The notes beneath the pieces are model-generated. The model ran no database searches, was not told where the DNA came from, and saw only the letters and a list, made by a program, of their open reading frames with translations. This document shows positions 54,412 to 62,589 of a stretch of DNA of 64,000 bases, one piece after another. The translations under genes and the position numbers were made by a program. This DNA is from Halovivax asiaticus JCM 14624. GTDB lineage: Archaea; Halobacteriota; Halobacteria; Halobacteriales; Natrialbaceae. The stretch lies in the NCBI RefSeq assembly GCF_000337515.1, contig NZ_AOIQ01000006.1:192265-256264 (forward strand). The letters are read 5' to 3'. Numbering within the stretch: position 1 is the stretch's first letter; each line of letters starts with the position of its first letter.

Positions 54412-55545
54412 TCAGACCTCCAGCATCCGTTCGAGGGCGACGCCAGCGAGTTCCTTCTCGTCGGCCGCGACCTCAATGACGTTTCGTTCCCGACCCGCTA
54501 CTAATTCTTCCAAGACCCAGGCAAGGTAGTTCGGATCGATCTGGCGCATGGCGTTGCAGTCCATGCAGGCGTCGCCGCACAGCGGGAGCACCTCGACCTC
54601 GGGATGCCAGCGCTGGAGGTGCTCGGTCAGGTGGATCTCGGTGCCGATCGCCCACGTCTCGCCAGGATCCGCTGTCTCGATCGTCTCGCAGATGGTACTC
54701 GTCGAACCGACGACGTCGGCAGCTTCGACGACCTCGCGACGACACTCCGGATGGACGACGACCCGGGCGCCCCGGTGGTCCTCGCGCACCTGTTCGACGT
54801 GTTCGGCGGTGAAGCGCTCGTGGACCTGACAGTAGCCGTCCCAGCAGATGATGTCGGACTCGACGACCTCGTCCGGGTCCTTCCCCGCAGGGTCCCAGGG
54901 ATCCCACGTCGCCACCTCGTCCTCCATCCCGAGTCGGTGAGCCGTGTTCTCTCCGAGGTGCTTGTCCGGCAGGAAGAGCACCTTGTCACCGCGTTCGAAC
55001 GCCCATTCGAACGCGCGGTGGGCGTTCGAGGAGGTACAGACGAGGCCGCCCTGACTCGCACAGAATGCCTTCAGGTCGGCGTAGGAGTTCATGTACGTGA
55101 TCGGGATGATCTCCGCGTCGGGTGCGGCGGCCGTGATCTCGGCCCACGCGGCATCGACCTGCAGGGCCTCGGCCATCCCCGCCATCGGGCACGACGCTTC
55201 CATACTCGGAAGGATCACGGTCTGGTCGTCGTCCGTGATGATATCCGCGGACTCGGCCATGAAGGTGACGCCGCCGAAGATCACGTACTCGGCGTCGGCC
55301 TCGGCGGCTCGTTTCGACAACTCGTAGGAGTCCCCGACGAAATCGGCGTGTTCGACGATCTCTCGACGCTGGTAATTGTGTCCCAGGACGACGGCTTCGT
55401 CGCCGAGTTCGTCGAGCGCCGCTTCGATGCGCGGCGTGCGCTCGGATTCCGACAACGTTCGATACTCCGGGGGGAGCTGTTCTAAGGTGTCGTACTTGAA
55501 CAGGCTCAAATCCGTCTCGATATCCGCTGTATCCATCGTAACCAT
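54412..55545 (-). CDS. nadA: Quinolinate synthase
   Basis: NadA (377 residues) condenses iminoaspartate with dihydroxyacetone phosphate to quinolinate with a [4Fe-4S] cluster. Cluster Cys candidates are in [20 protein letters not shown] and [12 protein letters not shown]. The substrate-binding [19 protein letters not shown] is present. ATG 55545 is used; 55536 is nearly as good. The longer frame to 55581 would start before the transcript expected from the TATA box at 55591-55599. It is divergent from nikR. Confidence 0.94.
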   Translation of the reverse strand: MVTMDTADIETDLSLFKYDTLEQLPPEYRTLSESERTPRIEAALDELGDEAVVLGHNYQRREIVEHADFVGDSYELSKRAAEADAEYVIFGGVTFMAESADIITDDDQTVILPSMEASCPMAGMAEALQVDAAWAEITAAAPDAEIIPITYMNSYADLKAFCASQGGLVCTSSNAHRAFEWAFERGDKVLFLPDKHLGENTAHRLGMEDEVATWDPWDPAGKDPDEVVESDIICWDGYCQVHERFTAEHVEQVREDHRGARVVVHPECRREVVEAADVVGSTSTICETIETADPGETWAIGTEIHLTEHLQRWHPEVEVLPLCGDACMDCNAMRQIDPNYLAWVLEELVAGRERNVIEVAADEKELAGVALERMLEV

Positions 55546-55590
55546 GGGGCCACCAGGTGATACCACAGGGTCAGGGCGCATCCATGAAAA

Positions 55591-55599
55591 GATTTTATC
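55591..55599 (-). promoter_or_regulatory. Promoter of nadAB
   Basis: On the minus strand GATAAAATC lies about 46-54 nt upstream of the nadA ATG at 55545. Transcription would start near 55565, leaving a short 5' leader. It is the only clear TATA element on this strand in the nadA-nikR gap. Confidence 0.55.
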
Positions 55600-55771
55600 T
55601 TCAATCGGCGGTTTCGAGTGAGGTTGTGCAAACAGTTACCGGACGGCCGACGCAGGCCGGTGTCCGTAGGTTCCCGAGGCTACCGATGAGAGACGGGCGT
55701 TTGGACTCCCCCTTCTCGACCCGAGCCAGTGGCTGCCCGGCAATACGCACAATCTCGGCTGTCTCCGTACA

Positions 55772-55779
55772 TTTTAATA
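55772..55779 (+). promoter_or_regulatory. TATA box of nikR
   Basis: TTTTAATA lies 24-31 nt before the nikR ATG at 55803, predicting a leaderless transcript. An inverted repeat, AGCCA-G-TGGCT at 55724-55734, lies upstream and could be an operator. Confidence 0.65.
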
Positions 55780-55802
55780 ACAGCGCCCCCGAGTATTAGC
55801 AT

Positions 55803-56234
55803 ATGACAGTTGTTAGCGTCTCGATGCCGGACGAACTCTTAGACCGGTTGGACCAATTCGCCGACGAACACGGGTACACGGGCCGAAGCGAGGTCGTTCG
55901 AGAAGCATCACGCTCACTCCTCGGCGAGTTCGAAGAAACCAGACTCGAGGATCGGACGCTCATGGGCGTCGTCACCGTCCTCTTCGATTACGAGACGACC
56001 ACGGTCGAAGAGCGGATGATCTCGCTGCGCCACGAGTACGAACAACTCGTGACATCGAACTTCCACAGTCACGTCGGCGATCACTTCTGTATGGAGCTGT
56101 TCGTCCTCGAAGGGCAGCTAGAAGAGATTTCCACGTTCGTCGGTAAAATTCGCGCGACCAGCGACATCCTCACCGTCGATTACTCGGTCCTTCCGGTCGA
56201 CGACGTCGATCCGCTGCAGACGGGATCGACGTGA
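55803..56234 (+). CDS. nikR: NikR-type nickel-responsive regulator
   Basis: The 143-residue protein has an N-terminal ribbon-helix-helix DNA-binding domain ([18 protein letters not shown]) and a C-terminal ACT-like domain. The square-planar nickel site of NikR is complete with native spacing: H77, H88, H90 and C96 (equivalents of E. coli H76, H87, H89, C95). NikR tetramers repress nickel uptake when Ni is plentiful. No nickel transporter is in view, so targets must lie elsewhere, unless it affects the divergent nadA. Codon use is ordinary. Confidence 0.9.
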   Translation: MTVVSVSMPDELLDRLDQFADEHGYTGRSEVVREASRSLLGEFEETRLEDRTLMGVVTVLFDYETTTVEERMISLRHEYEQLVTSNFHSHVGDHFCMELFVLEGQLEEISTFVGKIRATSDILTVDYSVLPVDDVDPLQTGST

Positions 56235-56411
56235 GACCGGAACAGACAGGCGCTCCCGCTGGGTGATTGCCAGACCAGTGGAGTGGGTTCATCACGGTGC
56301 CGGCTGTAGTGGACGGACGAACGTGTCGGGTGTAATGGACCGGCGACGGGGCTGGAATGCGATCGTGAGCAGAAAGACTCTTTTTCCGGACGCGAGTCGA
56401 TACGAACGACA

Positions 56412-57146
56412 ATGGAGCGTCCCTACGAGGTTCTCGGTCTCTCATCGGACGCGTCGCTCGCGACGGTCCGACAGCGGTATCGGGCGCTCCTGACCGAGCA
56501 CCACCCGGATCAGGGTGGCTGCCGCGAGCAGTTTCTCGAACTCAAAGCGGCCTACGAGTCGATCACCGGCGAACAACCGCCCGATCACTCGACGTCACAG
56601 ACGATGGCCGTGGACACGCGATCACCGGACGCCCCGACCTTCGAAATCGAGGCGGAATCGTCCCCCACGCGACCCCTGTCCGTGACAGGCGACCTCCTCG
56701 CACTCGCACTCGTGGGGTTCGACGAGGCGGTCGACATCTCTCGCCTCGTCGAGACACCGGGGACCAGACCGGCGCTCGAACGAGCCGTCGCGGCCTTCGA
56801 GGTCAGAAACACGACCTCCCAGCCCCGGCAATGGCGTGGCCCATCGCAGACGCGCTTTATCGGCACCGACGGCTTCATGTACGAGGCCTCGACCCTCCTC
56901 ACGCCGGGGCGAACGTCACTTCCCGAGACGTGGTGGCCAGGGTCGGCGGTGCTCGAACCGGGCACGGGAGTACGTGCGATCGTCGTCGCAAATCAGCTGC
57001 CAGCGTCGGTTACCGTCGACCGCGTGGTCTACACCCAGCACGGATCGACAGGCGGAGAACCGACGACCGAACGCTATCGGTTCGACCTGACTCGCGAAGC
57101 ACGCAAACGACTCGATCACCTTCCCTTCGAACTCGAAGCCGAATGA
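56412..57146 (+). CDS. J-domain protein with unknown C-terminal domain
   Basis: The 244-residue protein begins with a J domain (residues 1-58): YEVLGLSSDASLATVRQRY, the essential HPD in TEHHPDQGG, and the last helix ELKAAYESI. It lacks the Gly/Phe and zinc-finger regions of DnaJ. After an acidic linker, residues about 90-240 form a beta-rich domain of unknown type. It would stimulate a DnaK ATPase at a place or client set by that domain. A TATA-like CTTTTTC lies 26-32 nt upstream. No dnaK is near. Confidence 0.82.
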   Translation: MERPYEVLGLSSDASLATVRQRYRALLTEHHPDQGGCREQFLELKAAYESITGEQPPDHSTSQTMAVDTRSPDAPTFEIEAESSPTRPLSVTGDLLALALVGFDEAVDISRLVETPGTRPALERAVAAFEVRNTTSQPRQWRGPSQTRFIGTDGFMYEASTLLTPGRTSLPETWWPGSAVLEPGTGVRAIVVANQLPASVTVDRVVYTQHGSTGGEPTTERYRFDLTREARKRLDHLPFELEAE

Positions 57147-57198
57147 GTCGCGCCACGGAAGGCAAGAGGGAAAGCGATCGACTCGAAAGAACCACGTA

Positions 57199-57777
57199 AT
57201 GAGTACTGTCCGACTTCGCGAGTGGATCCGCACCCGGACGGCGGCGAGTACGATCGTCCTGACCGTACTCGGGTACGGACTCGTCCTCGGAACTTTCCTC
57301 CTCGACGTACCGATCTACCCGGATCTCACCCAGGGCCAGACCAACTTCCTCACGCACGCAATCGCCGTCATCAACGCGACGACGACCGCCCTGCTGATCG
57401 CGGGTTGGTACTGGATCCGGAACGGTCGGGTGAACGCACATCGACGCGCCATGGCCGGCGCCTTCGGGACGATCTTGCTGTTCTTGGTCGTCTACCTCCT
57501 CAAAGTGGGCGGTGGCGGGACGAAGTACTTCGAGGGGCCCGACCCCGCGTACTACGCGTACCTCCTCATGCTCGCCGTCCACATCGTGCTATCGATGGTC
57601 GCGGTGCCGGTCGTCCTCTACGCGCTCTTGCTCGGCCTGACCCGGACGCCAGCGGAGTTGCGTGACAGCATCCACGCTCGCGTCGGTCGAGTCGCCGCCG
57701 GATCGTGGATCCTGAGTCTCGTCCTCGGAATTGTGACGTACCTCATGCTCAACCACATCTGGGGATACACGTTCTGA
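57199..57777 (+). CDS. DUF420 family membrane protein
   Basis: The 192-residue protein has five membrane helices with His residues at helix ends (FLTHAIAVIN, NAHRRAMAG, LMLAVHIVLSM, MLNHIWGY). The pattern matches DUF420, related to Bacillus YozB and often found near cytochrome oxidase and heme A/O synthesis genes. The heme O synthase gene in this window lies 5 kb away. A role in oxidase biogenesis is inferred from family context only; the conserved histidines could bind heme or copper. Confidence 0.82.
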   Translation: MSTVRLREWIRTRTAASTIVLTVLGYGLVLGTFLLDVPIYPDLTQGQTNFLTHAIAVINATTTALLIAGWYWIRNGRVNAHRRAMAGAFGTILLFLVVYLLKVGGGGTKYFEGPDPAYYAYLLMLAVHIVLSMVAVPVVLYALLLGLTRTPAELRDSIHARVGRVAAGSWILSLVLGIVTYLMLNHIWGYTF

Positions 57778-57824
57778 CCGAAACGGCCACCTGATCCCAC
57801 CGAACGCTTCGACGCGCAGCCGAC

Positions 57825-58622
57825 TCACGATTCAGTCTGCGGAATCGACCGGGCACCGATCCAGAACAGGACGAGCGACGCGCCCGTGAGGACGAGCAGG
57901 TTCCCGATCACCGGGTCGAAGCCGAGAACGGGGCCGTAGTCGGCTGCCGGATACGTCGCCGCCCGAACCCCGCGAGCGAAGTACGAGAGCGGTGAGAGAT
58001 CGACCAGCGGGAGGAACCACGCGGGCAGCTGCGACGGATTCACGAACGTCGCGGAGAGAAAGAGCACCGGCAACCCGATCGCGTTGCTCGCCGCCACGGC
58101 GCCGTCCTGCGATTCGGTGTAGCTCCCGAGGGCTGCACCCAGTCCGCAGAAGCCGACGACGCCGACGAGAACGTACACGAGTAACAGCGGCGAGAGCGCG
58201 ACGGTCGCACCGGTGAGAGCGACGACAAGCACGAGGATCAGCGCGGCCGCGATCGTGATGATGACCGCGTTGACGATCGTCTGCGCCAGGAGCCACTCGG
58301 TGCGTCCGAGCGGCGTCGTCGCGAGCTTCTCGAATCGGTTGCCCTCCCGATGGCGAGCCACCTCGCTGCTCATCCGGGAGAGGGGCGTAAAGAGCACGAC
58401 GGTGGCGAGGTAGCCGGGGACGTAGTAACCCGCCGGTTCCGCGAACAGCCCGCCACTGCCCGAGCTGGTCCGAACGAGCGCCCCGAAGATGATCACGAGG
58501 ATCGCCGGGAAGAAGAACGTGAAGAAGACGGCCGTCCGCCGCCTGACGAACGCCCGCCAGCCGGCACTCACCGCACCGCGGATCCGGCGAACGCGTGCGG
58601 CGGGCGAGTCGACGGCCGTCAC
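57825..58622 (-). CDS. ABC-2 type transporter permease
   Basis: The 265-residue integral membrane protein has six predicted helices. After an N-terminal Arg-rich cytoplasmic stretch, FFTFFFPAILVIIFGAL is the first helix, and EGNRFEKLATTPLGRTEWL is the conserved coupling region of ABC-2 permeases. It forms an exporter with the ATPase encoded just upstream (4-nt overlap). Substrates of this class include drugs, lipids and polysaccharides; nothing here decides which. Confidence 0.88.
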   Translation of the reverse strand: MTAVDSPAARVRRIRGAVSAGWRAFVRRRTAVFFTFFFPAILVIIFGALVRTSSGSGGLFAEPAGYYVPGYLATVVLFTPLSRMSSEVARHREGNRFEKLATTPLGRTEWLLAQTIVNAVIITIAAALILVLVVALTGATVALSPLLLVYVLVGVVGFCGLGAALGSYTESQDGAVAASNAIGLPVLFLSATFVNPSQLPAWFLPLVDLSPLSYFARGVRAATYPAADYGPVLGFDPVIGNLLVLTGASLVLFWIGARSIPQTES

Positions 58623-59638
58623 GGTCGACCACCTCCCACATCGGAGATCGGCGGATTCGACGTCACACTCGCCTCACCAGCGACCGACTCGGGACCGCCC
58701 GTCACGGCATCGGTCTCCGCGTCCGCGAGCGCGTAGTAAACAGCTTCGAGGCCAGGTTCCGTCCAACGGAGGCCGGTGTACTCGATTCCTGCCGTCGACA
58801 GGTCGTCCGCCACCGACCCGATGTCGGTTGGATCGACGTCGTGGACGACCAGGCGCGATCGGTCACGCTCGATCCGGTTGGGGAGTGTTTCGCGCGCTGT
58901 AGCGACGAGATCAGCCGCCGTCATCGGGGACTCGGTATCGGTCTCCGTCTCGGCCAGGTCGACCACGAGCCGGTCCGACCCGGCGTGGCGATCGACGAGC
59001 GCGGCCGGCGACCCAACGTCGAGAACGGTGCCGTCGGCGAGCAGGCCGACACGATCTGCCAGTCGCTCGGCCTCCGCCATGTCGTGGGTCGTGAGAAGGA
59101 CGGTCGTGCCATCAGCCGCGAGGTCCTCGATCAACCGGTGGATCGTCCGTCGACCGGCGGGGTCGATCCCCGTCGTCGGTTCGTCGAGCACGAGCACGTC
59201 AGGGTCGTTGAGCAGCGTGCTCCCGACGCACGCACGGCGCTGCTGGCCCCCGGAGAGGTTCTCGTACCACGTCTCCGCCGAGTCTGCGAGCCCGACCTCG
59301 GCCAGTACGGTGTCGGGATCGCGCGACTCCGGATACAGCGACGCGTAGTAGGCGAGTAGTTCGCGTGCGCTCAGTCGGTCGGGCGGCGAGAACGACTGGG
59401 GGAGCACGCCGAGGCGGCTGGCGTCGACGTCGGCAGGTGCGGTCCCGAGCACGGAGACCGAGCCCGAATCTGGGGAGACGGTTCCGGTGAGCGCTCGAAC
59501 GAGTGTCGTCTTGCCGGCGCCGTTCGGCCCGATGAGCGCGAACACCTCGCCCGCGTCGATCGAGAGCGACGCGCCGTCCAGGGCGACCGTCTCGCCGTAC
59601 CGCTTGGCCACGTCCTCGGCCACGACGACCGGATTCAT
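58619..59638 (-). CDS. ABC transporter ATP-binding protein
   Basis: The 339-residue ATPase has Walker A GPNGAGKTT near 40, signature LSGGQQRRACVG near 135, Walker B VLVLDEPTTGID and switch His in LLTTHDMAEAE. The last 110 residues after GSPAALVDRHAG form the extra domain found in DrrA/CcmA-type ABC-2 exporters. The ATG at 59638 puts the first strand at once in register. It overlaps the permease by 4 nt, so the pair forms one exporter. The F420-type oxidoreductase is divergent. Confidence 0.9.
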   Translation of the reverse strand: MNPVVVAEDVAKRYGETVALDGASLSIDAGEVFALIGPNGAGKTTLVRALTGTVSPDSGSVSVLGTAPADVDASRLGVLPQSFSPPDRLSARELLAYYASLYPESRDPDTVLAEVGLADSAETWYENLSGGQQRRACVGSTLLNDPDVLVLDEPTTGIDPAGRRTIHRLIEDLAADGTTVLLTTHDMAEAERLADRVGLLADGTVLDVGSPAALVDRHAGSDRLVVDLAETETDTESPMTAADLVATARETLPNRIERDRSRLVVHDVDPTDIGSVADDLSTAGIEYTGLRWTEPGLEAVYYALADAETDAVTGGPESVAGEASVTSNPPISDVGGGRP

Positions 59639-59777
59639 GCGCCGGGGTACGCAACCGGCCGGGGTAAGGCGTTCGATTCCGGGACTCGATCGAGGAACCG
59701 ATGGCCAGTCCTGATCGGACCTATTCCCCATGGCAGGCCCAACCGATATGCGTCGGCCCGTGGTCGACGCTGTCACC

Positions 59778-60734
59778 ATGACGAACGTCGGCTATACCCT
59801 GTCCAGCGAGGAGCACGGCCCGGACGCATTGATCGAACAGGCCAGGCGCGCGGAAGCGGCCGGGTTCGACTTCGTCTCGATCTCCGATCACATCCACCCG
59901 TGGGTGACAGCCCAGGGCGAGTCACCGTTCGTCTGGACGACCCTCGGCGGTATCGCCACTGCAACTGACGAGATCGACGTCGGCGTCGGCGTCACCTGCC
60001 CGACCATGCGCATCCATCCGGTGAACGTCGCCCACGCCGTCGCCACCGTCGCCGTCCTCCTTGGCGATCGGTTCACGTTCGGCGTCGGGACGGGAGAAAA
60101 CCTGAACGAACACGTGACCGGCGAACGCTGGCCAGAGCACGCGGTCCGACTCGAGAAGCTGGCGGAAGCGCTCGACGTGATGCGGTCGCTCTGGACCGGT
60201 GAGAACACGAGTCACCGCGGTGACCACTACACGGTCGAGAACGCGAAACTGTTCACCTGCCCCGACGAGCAACCCACGACCGTCGTGAGCGCGTTCGGCC
60301 CGAAAGCGGCCCGATGGGCGGCCGACCACGGCGACGGGCTCTGGTGTTCGGGCCCGAAGGGAGACGTCGTCGACGCGTTCGAGAACGCTGGCGGTTCAGG
60401 ACCCCGGATCACCCAGCTCCACGGCTGTTACGCCGAGAGCGAGTCCGCGGCAGTCGACACGATCTACGAGACCTGGCCGAACGGTTCGCTCCCGGGCGAA
60501 CTGGGCCAGGAACTCCCCACGCCGAAACACTTCGAACAGGCCGCGGCCATGGTCGACCGCGACGACATCGCCGAGTCGGCGACGCTCACCGATCCCGATC
60601 CGGAACCCTGGATCGACTCGTTCGAGACCGCCGTCGACGCCGGCTTCGACCACGTTTACTTCCACCAGATCGGCCCCGACCAGGAAGCGTTCTTCGAGTT
60701 CTTCGAAGACGAACTGGCACCGAAACTCGGCTGA
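59778..60734 (+). CDS. F420-dependent LLM class oxidoreductase (TIGR03557-like)
   Basis: The 318-residue luciferase-like monooxygenase-fold protein resembles the F420-dependent glucose-6-phosphate dehydrogenase/TIGR03557 group. The N-terminus TNVGYTLSSEEHGPDALIEQA, ISDHIHPWVTAQGESPFVW and FGVGTGENLNEHVTG are typical. It probably uses coenzyme F420, which haloarchaea make, to oxidise or reduce an unknown substrate. ATG 59778 matches the family's usual N-terminus; 59748 and 59730 are alternatives. Confidence 0.85.
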   Translation: MTNVGYTLSSEEHGPDALIEQARRAEAAGFDFVSISDHIHPWVTAQGESPFVWTTLGGIATATDEIDVGVGVTCPTMRIHPVNVAHAVATVAVLLGDRFTFGVGTGENLNEHVTGERWPEHAVRLEKLAEALDVMRSLWTGENTSHRGDHYTVENAKLFTCPDEQPTTVVSAFGPKAARWAADHGDGLWCSGPKGDVVDAFENAGGSGPRITQLHGCYAESESAAVDTIYETWPNGSLPGELGQELPTPKHFEQAAAMVDRDDIAESATLTDPDPEPWIDSFETAVDAGFDHVYFHQIGPDQEAFFEFFEDELAPKLG

Positions 60735-60827
60735 GAGCGAGGCGTGATGGAGGTCGGGACGCCATCCGATTTCCCCGTCGTCCAGTTCCCATGGACCCCT
60801 GCCAGCGGCGCACCACCGTCGCCGGCG

Positions 60828-60834
60828 TTTATTA
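60828..60834 (+). promoter_or_regulatory. TATA box of the DUF192 lipoprotein gene
   Basis: TTTATTA lies 25-31 nt before the ATG at 60859, a standard leaderless-promoter spacing. Confidence 0.6.
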
Positions 60835-60858
60835 CTCGGAGTGGTGTAGACCGACCGC

Positions 60859-61413
60859 ATGGGGCGTGGCGATCCCGCGCGAACCCGACGCAACTACCTC
60901 GCGACCGTCGGGGCGACGGCTACGGCCGTCGGATTGAGCGGGTGTACCGGCGGCGAGCCCCAGCCGCCGAACGAATCGACGAACGAGACCGCGCCCGTGT
61001 CCGACGAGCGACCGGTTTTCCCCGGGTACGAGACGACGCCGGTGACCGTCTCGACGCCGGACGGGGAGCGGCTGGGATCCGTCACAGCCGCGGTCGCTGA
61101 CACGGACGAGTTGCGGCAGCTGGGCCTGAGCGCCACCGAGTCCCTCGCCGACGACCACGGGATGCTCTTCATCTTCGACCGCGTCGCCGACCGGACCTTC
61201 GTCATGCGTGAGATGGACTTCGGGATCGACATCGTCTACGCCGACGCGTCGGGGACGATCACGCAAATTCACCGTGCACCGGCCCCCGACCCCGACGAGG
61301 ACGGTGAGGAACATCGCTATCCTGGTCGAGGCCAGTACGTCCTCGAAGTGACACTCGACTGGACGACCGAGCGGGATGTCGAATCCGGCGATCGGCTCGA
61401 CTGGGGTAAGTGA
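60859..61413 (+). CDS. DUF192 family lipoprotein
   Basis: The 184-residue protein has a Tat-like lipoprotein signal (TRRNYLATVGATATAVGLSGC; lipobox Cys near 29) and an acidic spacer. The DUF192 domain begins near residue 60 with VTVSTPDGERLGSVTAAVA and includes DHGMLFIFDRVADRTFVMR and IVYADASGTI. DUF192 proteins are small beta domains exported or membrane-bound in many prokaryotes, of unclear function. The protein would be anchored outside the membrane. Confidence 0.85.
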   Translation: MGRGDPARTRRNYLATVGATATAVGLSGCTGGEPQPPNESTNETAPVSDERPVFPGYETTPVTVSTPDGERLGSVTAAVADTDELRQLGLSATESLADDHGMLFIFDRVADRTFVMREMDFGIDIVYADASGTITQIHRAPAPDPDEDGEEHRYPGRGQYVLEVTLDWTTERDVESGDRLDWGK

Positions 61414-61506
61414 CACACCGATATCGGCGTCGCTTCTCCCGGCCGAGACGGCGGCCACGGGTGGAACCGCACGCCACGAGCAGGGAGTGTTCCGCCACCC
61501 GAGGGG

Positions 61507-61512
61507 TTTTTT
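61507..61512 (+). promoter_or_regulatory. TATA-like element of the aldo/keto reductase
   Basis: A run of six T lies 28-33 nt before the ATG at 61540 and is the only AT-rich stretch in this intergenic gap. It may also end the upstream transcript. Confidence 0.45.
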
Positions 61513-61539
61513 CGGTGCCGATGAAACACCCACCCGCCT

Positions 61540-62529
61540 ATGGAGTACGTCACGCTCGGCAACACCGGCACGACGGTATCGCGACTCTGCTTCGGCACCT
61601 GGCGCTTCGGCAAGCGCCACGGTGACGAGGTCGAAACCACGAAGGAGGAAGCCCACGACCTCCTCAACGCCGTCGCGGACCACGGAATCAACTTCATCGA
61701 CACGGCGAACGTCTACGGCGATCCCGACGGCACGAGCGAGGAGTGGATCGGCGAGTGGCTGGAGGGCCGAAACCGTGAGGACTTCGTCCTCGCTTCGAAG
61801 GTCTACTTCCCGTTCGACGGCTGGGGCGAACCCGGTCCGAACGACTCCGGGCTCGGACGCAAGCACATTCGCCGTCAGATCGAGGGGACGCTCGATCGGC
61901 TCGGAACGGACTACCTCGACCTCTATTACATCCACCGCTGGGACGACGAGACACCCATCCGCGAGACCATGCAGACGCTGACGGAGCTCGTCCGCGAGGG
62001 GAAAGTCAACTACCTCGGCGCCTCGTCGATGGCCGCCTGGAAGTTGACCAAGGCGCTGTGGACCAGCGACGTCGAGGGGTTGGAGCGCTTCGACGTCACC
62101 CAGCCGATGGTCAACGCCGCTCACTACGATCAGGTCGGGGACTACCTCGATCTCTGTGCCGATCAGGACCTCGCCGTCTGCCCCTACTCGCCGCTGGCCG
62201 GCGGCTTCCTCACCGGGAAGTACGACCGCGCCGACGACGGCTCCGTCGAAGCCCCGGACGGGTCGCGCGCGACGCTCGAAGATCGCTTCGGCGAGTACTA
62301 CGCGACCGACACCGCCTGGAACGTCCTCGACGCGGTCGAGGCCGTCGCCGACGAACGGGACGCGACGCCCGCGCAGGTCTCGCTGCGCTGGCTGATGGAC
62401 CAGGATCGATTCACCTGCGTGCCGATCGTCGGCGCGCGGACGCCCGAACAACTCGAGGAAAACGTCGGTGCCGTGGACGTCGAACTTACCGACGACGACT
62501 TCGACCGGATCGCCGACGCTCGGCAGTAA
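61540..62529 (+). CDS. Aldo/keto reductase
   Basis: The 329-residue AKR superfamily TIM barrel has the catalytic tetrad in view: Asp and Tyr in NFIDTANVYGDP, Lys in LASKVYFPF, His in YYIHRWDDETP. The NADPH region near the C-terminus is VPIVGARTPEQLEENVGA. The type resembles YajO/Kv-beta-like reductases that reduce sugar or small aldehydes and ketones. The native substrate is unknown. It is convergent with the heme O synthase gene. Confidence 0.92.
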   Translation: MEYVTLGNTGTTVSRLCFGTWRFGKRHGDEVETTKEEAHDLLNAVADHGINFIDTANVYGDPDGTSEEWIGEWLEGRNREDFVLASKVYFPFDGWGEPGPNDSGLGRKHIRRQIEGTLDRLGTDYLDLYYIHRWDDETPIRETMQTLTELVREGKVNYLGASSMAAWKLTKALWTSDVEGLERFDVTQPMVNAAHYDQVGDYLDLCADQDLAVCPYSPLAGGFLTGKYDRADDGSVEAPDGSRATLEDRFGEYYATDTAWNVLDAVEAVADERDATPAQVSLRWLMDQDRFTCVPIVGARTPEQLEENVGAVDVELTDDDFDRIADARQ

Positions 62530-62589
62530 CAACCGCTACGGGTTTTCTTTGCCTCGTTTCGAGCGTCGATCGTCACCGGTGGGCTTGGC

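Noticed and set aside
60832-62532. A 566-codon frame antisense to the DUF192 and aldo/keto reductase genes
   Set aside because: Both plus-strand genes are clear; the antisense product has no domain and runs through two intergenic regions.
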